A stretch of 64,000 bases of DNA. Origin: Sipunculus nudus (taxonomy: Eukaryota > Annelida > Sipuncula > Golfingiida > Sipunculidae). The notes beneath the pieces are model-generated. The model saw only the letters and a program-made list of their open reading frames with translations. It did not search any database and was not told where the DNA came from. Numbering within the stretch: position 1 is the first letter of the stretch; each line of letters opens with the position of its first letter. The position numbers were made by a program, and so were the translations under genes. Where the stretch lies: the NCBI GenBank assembly GCA_026874595.1, contig CM049314.1, forward strand, positions 37,801,229-37,865,228. The letters are read 5' to 3'. Positions 59,624 through 64,000 of this stretch are shown piece by piece.

Positions 59624-62090
59624 GTAAATAATAATATTTCTTCATGTTATAATATATAAGAACAATACTATATTTCTGAGGTCGTTAATTTCTCACTTTC
59701 GACGAATTAGTGTTTGTAGAATAGCAGTCGTTAAATATACATACGTTTAATTGCACAAGGTTGCGGTGTATGTCTATGTGCGCATATTAATTTTATTTCA
59801 GGCATTCAAAATGTGACAACGGCGCGCCTGACACTCAGGCCGTCTGAAATAAACTTATAGGGGCCTGCGCAACGTCTTCAGTTAAAAAAAATCAACGTGT
59901 TGGTGTCACGTTGCCGCTAGTGCTGGAACAGATTTGTGACTTATATGTTTGTATATAAAGGACAATATGGAGTCATAAGAAACTAACTATAATTTATTAA
60001 AAAATATAAATTTAATAAGGAGGAATTCACTTAGATACTATCTGGTGTTTTCGACAAGAAACTTTTTATGGGCTGAACGGGGCCTTATTAATCATACAAA
60101 AGCAAAACTTTATAACATGATGCTATTCACCGGGAAAATAAATCGTTGTTTGGTTTCACAAAATATTATGACATCCGGAATTATATATACCATCACTTAT
60201 AAAGAATGTGTTGTTTTCCTGTTTATTAAGCGGTGTTTGTGACCATAAATGAGTCTGGAAATGGAAACCTGTGGTTGTCGAAGATTATACCACAATCCAG
60301 CAAAATGTAAACGAAAGCAGAGGTGTATTGCTTTGTTTTGCTATAATATTTATAAAGAAGAATCTGGAAAGAAAAAAATCAAGTGACCACGGAAATAACA
60401 TCGAATAACTGAAGCGCTTCTGTCTGTTTGATTAAGAGATTGGTAAATTCAGACTAAAAAGACATTTTACCAGCAAAAGACATAAAAAAGGATTTTTTTT
60501 GTATTTATGATAAATTATTTCTGACATATTATACTTTTAAATTTAATTCAGGACCAAGTGTAATGGCGTGTGTTGACTAGTGACTTATTTGATTGAGCGA
60601 ACAAACATGAATATATGAAAGTGGTGGGCCTTATGGTTTCTTTGTCTATTTTATATCGTGCAATAAATGTTGATGGTAGGGTATGTTATAGTATGTAATA
60701 ATGTTTTCAATTTTTTTTTAAGGGTTACCTTAGTGACAAGCTGGAACTGATCTATCATGGGATATATTTTTTAATTATTTTTATTTAAAAATATCAGTTT
60801 TTTTATCAGGTTAGACATGCTTGCCATACAACTTTGGCGGATTGGAAAAGTCTTATTTGTCTTAAGAAGCTTGTTGTACTTGTGGTGCTCTTTGAGGTTT
60901 TCCATTAAATGCTTTTCGATGTAAAGTTTAAGATCTCGGCTGTAGTGTTTCCGCTATCTTGATTTTACTGGAGGTGCAACGTTTCTTTAAGGTGCTCATT
61001 TGCTTACCTTTTGAAAAGAAAATTTTGTGATTTCTTGCTTTCTCCGTGTATATCAATGATCCAAACGTAATTTTGGTAGTGAAAATTTCTTATACAGCCT
61101 TCGTGAATGATGTATAAACTTGTTTATCAACAACATGTTCGTAAACGCGGCAATGTTTACAAACGGGAAAAAATGTAACCTAAGATTGTAGGTTGTATAT
61201 ATGCGGAGGTAGAAAGGTCATTTGTTGCAAAATGCTATTTGCAAGGCTCTGGCTAATATGACTGGCTGCCAGATTCCTTTGTTGAAATTATGATTATTTT
61301 GGCAGGCCCCACATATTATAAACACGTTGATATTAACATAAACTAGCAGACTGTGCGAGTTGATATAAATGTTTTTGGCATACTACTTAGAATATAAAAG
61401 TTCCAAGGGATTACCTTTAGTTCATAAAGGTCAGACAGGTGATTGGGCACCTTAAATGTTTCTTTGAATCTATCATTTAATAAAGCTTCGTCGTAAATGG
61501 GTTAAGTTAATGGAAACCTCTTCATTACAAGAGATGTCGGTAATATGTTTGCTGTTCATGATTGATATTTGTCTGATGATTGCCAAAAGATGGATAAATT
61601 GTGCATGCATATACAGCGGATCATATTTAGCTTTTTTTTGTAGGGATAGAAATGGTAACATCTTAGCATCAAAAGGACATAATATAAATATTTGATACAC
61701 AAGTGTGGCTAGCAAGTGGTATTAACTCAATCATCATCATTTTGGTAATGAAAGACAGATTTTTAAGCATAAGGTAAGTAAAATTCGGCAGCGAACAATA
61801 TCTAATACTGGCCATCCATGAGGTAAGCGTCACGTAGACATTCTACCGTGAGTTAAAGGAAATGATCTGCATATCGTTAAGTTTAGAAACATTACATCGA
61901 TAAGGTGCAAGATAATTTTTCTCAATGGATTTATTTTGAAATGATCTCTGACATTTCATAATCTTTAGAATTTATTACGGTGTCGTCGATTTATTCTATT
62001 CTAACAGAATACTACTGTTCAAACAAAATATTAATTAACTGGGAAATTATATTGTTCCCTTGTCTCACACAAATTTATATGCACTTCAAT

Positions 62091-62122
<32 letters not shown>

Positions 62123-63360
62123 ATTAGTTATGACATGTTGTTTTACCATGAACATTAGACCTTTGTCTAATTTACATGAATTTGCAAAGCTAACGTTTTG
62201 ATCTTAGGACCAAAACTAGTATTTTCTTTTCAGTCAAATTTGCATGGATATCACAGTGAGCTTTTCTGTAATTTCTTTTACATTCAAATATTGTGGAATA
62301 ATTTGTATTTGCGCGATTTAATGTTTGTGATTTGTACAATTCTTTGTTCCATGAGGGCTTCTTACCAAACTTTAACCTGTACAGAATATTACCAATGGAT
62401 CATTAATATATACACTGCAAAAGCCAGAAATCATATATTTTTTTTCAAAAGGTAGGTGAATTGGCACCTTTAAAAATACATATATGAAGACACGAGTGTA
62501 TTTACACATCACATTGTTATATATACACTGCGAAAGCCAGAAATCATATAATTTTTTACTTTCAAAAGGCCCCTCCAAAAATACATATATGAAGACACAA
62601 GTGTATCTACACATAACATTGTGATAAGAATTTCAAAATTCTGTCAACAAAGCTTTCCATCGCCAGTAGTCTAAGGTGTAAAAGCACTTGCACTGCATGC
62701 CCTCCGTCCCTTAATAAAGTCTATGGCTCAGTGATAAAGCGTTAACGACAACGAAATTTTACAGGGTTTGTTCCGATTCAATGTGTTTTTTAAAGGATCC
62801 CATATGTCTGAAACTCAAGGAAATTGTGCTTGATTTTCATCCTATAAAATGATAAGGATTTCGAAAAATCACGTATTTAATAATAGAGCCGATTAATGGC
62901 CCAAACGCCCTGTACCTATGTGCCTTTGGCAGAAAAAAAAAATATATCATTACAATTCAGGCTTAAAACTGGGTTAGATAATTGTCTTGTGATTATCTGT
63001 ATCAACCATGGATTAAAAGGGACTTGTCATGCAACCTTTTAACGATGATGCGTGGCTTCCTACGATGATAAGTCGTAGCGTAACACCTGCCTCTATGGCT
63101 GGTGGCAAGTTTAAACAATTTTGAGATATTCTTTTTATGTTACTTTAAGCAAACCTGAAAAGGAAATTTAATAAAAATTAATTTAATATAAGAATGTTTG
63201 GTTTCAGTGCTAAAAAGGAAATTAAATAAAAAATAATTGAATATAAGAATGTTTGGTTTCAGTGCTTGATGACCAGGTCGAAGCCGGATGGAGGGGCTGC
63301 ATCTTAAAAATGGACATAAAGACCGCAGCGGTGTTTACCGTTACGCAGCCGAAGCCGTGA
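59569..63360 (+). CDS. Small secreted protein (family copy 3), probably frameshifted
   Basis: Exons 59569-59623 and 63263-63360 (phase 1; donor CTGG|GTAAAT, acceptor TTGGTTTCAG) give 50 residues: signal peptide MRALTGGAFLMVLLVFSL, then V-L-D-D-Q-V-E-A-G, two tryptophan/cysteine-bearing codons (W28, C31), ILKMDIK and a short tail to TGA at 63358. The sister gene's stop position corresponds to TGA 63414 here, but in another frame. In that frame the exon reads on as a Gly/Asn/Glu-rich tail ending GTDEGK, very like copy 2's MDEGK end. So a 1-nt loss around 63315-63325 most simply explains the early stop. The stop now lies 69 nt before the exon end (63429), far enough to risk nonsense-mediated decay. 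UTR exon starts 63705; AATAAA at 63880. Confidence 0.6.
60100..60300 (+). repeat. TATA-module repeat in intron 1 of copy 3
   Basis: TGATGCTATTCACCGGGAAA, GTTTGGTTTCACAAAATATT, ATATATACCATCACTTATAA, AAGCGGTGTTTGTGACC, GAAACCTGTGGTTGTCG. The left arm TTTTATGGGCTGAACGGGGC matches 30640 and 52930. Confidence 0.72.
60900..61350 (+). repeat. Dispersed repeat, inverted relative to 11.84-12.25 kb
   Basis: ATCAACAACATGTTCGTAAA, ATATATGCGGAGGTAGAAA, GGCTGCCAGATTCC, ATTATTTTGGCAGGCCCC, AACACGTTGATA; complements of these occur in order at 12110-11900. A fragment recurs at 62404 (AAAGCCAGAAATCATATA). Confidence 0.7.
62093..62122. repeat. (CA)n-(TA)n microsatellite
   Basis: CACACACACA followed by ATATATATAT. 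Confidence 0.9.
62400..62635. repeat. Tandem duplication, about 116-bp period
   Basis: Two units share TATATACACTGC.AAAGCCAG, AAATCATAT, TTTCAAAAGG, AAAAATACATATATGAAGAC and ACATA/CACATTGT. In intron 1 of copy 3. Confidence 0.85.
63158..63266 (+). repeat. 55-bp tandem duplication containing the splice acceptor
   Basis: AAGAATGTTTGGTTTCAGTG occurs at 63190-63209 and again at 63245-63264, each preceded by an AAAGGAAATT..AATA stretch. Copy 2 has a single acceptor here. The upstream acceptor (exon start 63208) would add V-L-K-R-K-L-N-K-K and a stop. Confidence 0.85.
63263..63360 (+). CDS. Family copy 3, exon 2 (truncated frame)
   Basis: Opens TGCTTGATGACCAGGTCGAA. A duplicated acceptor 55 nt upstream (63207) offers a second start for this exon; see the separate entry. 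Confidence 0.6.
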
Positions 63361-63704
63361 ACGGAGGACTAAACGCTGAAGGCGTCGGAGACGGTGGAAC
63401 TGATGAAGGAAAATGAAGACGATGCAGACGTACGTTGAATTTAAATATATCAAAGTATCTACCAAAAGATTTAATTTTTAGTGCTCTGCATAATGATTTT
63501 TGTGCAACTGATGATTATTGAAAATATGTGGCTGAAATTTACATCGAGATTATTTTCTTAAATTTAGATATGTAATTGTTATTAGAAGTTTGCTTGTGGC
63601 ATGCTGCGAAATGTAATATATATTATAACTAGAGGTAGTGAAAAAAGCAGTAGGTGATGTCTTAATGAGTTAAATAATTTACTAACACGTAACGTTTCTT
63701 CCAG

Positions 63705-63905
63705 GATGACGACCACTCCCCATCGGAGTTGCTGTGACAAGGACATGCTCACTTTTTAATTAATGCGCTTACATGGGAAGAAAAACTTTAAAATTGAACG
63801 GCGCGTCGTGATACCGAATACTCCGCATTAACTACTGCTTTAACCGTTTCAAATAACAAATGTTGACTCATGACTTCGCAATAAAGCTTTTTATTGTTGC
63901 ACTGG
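63705..63905 (+). other. Family copy 3, 3'-UTR exon
   Basis: Acceptor TTTCTTCCAG, body ATGACGACCACTCCCCATC, AATAAA at 63880-63885, colinear with 41211-41405. Confidence 0.6.
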
Positions 63906-64000
63906 TTTTCTGTCAATTTTCTGTAAGATTTCCTGTTATCTATATTTCCTAAGGTATTAGAAATAACAAAGCAGAAATCATCTGGTCTCAGCTTCCAGAA

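Larger units (their letters stand above)
51430..63990 (+). repeat. Large segmental duplication, unit B
   Basis: Counterpart of unit A (28870-41450). Differences: a SINE inserted at 51893-52144, loss of about 4.8 kb of the LINE, about 3.1 kb of extra TATA-module-rich sequence at 55.4-58.5 kb, and a longer intron 1 in its gene. The window ends just past the gene, so the right border is not seen. Confidence 0.85.

Overview
The window is AT-rich animal nuclear DNA. It has GT-AG introns with conserved phases, AATAAA polyadenylation signals, degenerate non-LTR retrotransposons, tRNA-derived SINEs, short terminal-inverted-repeat elements and very many (TA)n, (GA)n and (TATAA)n tracts. This mix suggests a marine invertebrate. 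A mollusc is my best guess, but nothing here proves the phylum. All gene models are read by eye from splice signals and phase; no search was run.

Layout. (1) 4.1-10.8 kb, minus strand: an eight-exon gene for a 448-residue type I membrane protein. It has a signal peptide, an eight-cysteine box, one fibronectin-III-like domain, a Ser/Thr stem, one transmembrane helix and a 131-residue Ser/Arg-rich tail. Cysteine box followed by FnIII recalls anosmin-1, but the membrane anchor and single FnIII do not. (2) 11-18 kb: no supportable gene; long (TA)n and (TATAA)n blocks and dispersed repeats. (3) 19.5-20.35 kb: a strange CpG-dense block built from self-complementary words such as CGAATGTCG. (4) 21.0-23.4 kb: a small secreted Gly/Tyr-rich protein gene. 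(5) 24-41.5 kb and 51.4-64 kb: two copies of one large duplicated segment. Each carries a relative of the Gly-rich gene (copy 2 at 38.7-41.4 kb, copy 3 at 59.6-63.9 kb), pieces of the same LINEs, and a repeated TATA-containing module. (6) 42-51 kb: older, decayed pieces of the same unit, plus two unassigned exon-like stretches at 49.6 and 50.05 kb and a very clean 89-bp inverted-repeat element at 50.8 kb.

The main system is a tandem family of small secreted proteins. All three members have an almost identical 55-nt signal-peptide exon ending in phase 1, a second exon that opens with the same short V-L-[ED] segment and then diverges completely (Gly/Tyr repeats, an acidic Gly/Asn tail, or a frameshifted tail), and a third exon that appears to be wholly 3' UTR. 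Secretion signal, splice structure and UTR intron are conserved while the mature part is not. I cannot assign a function; structural, mucus or immune-effector roles are all possible. Copy 3 carries a likely frameshift and a duplicated splice acceptor and may be dying or alternatively spliced.
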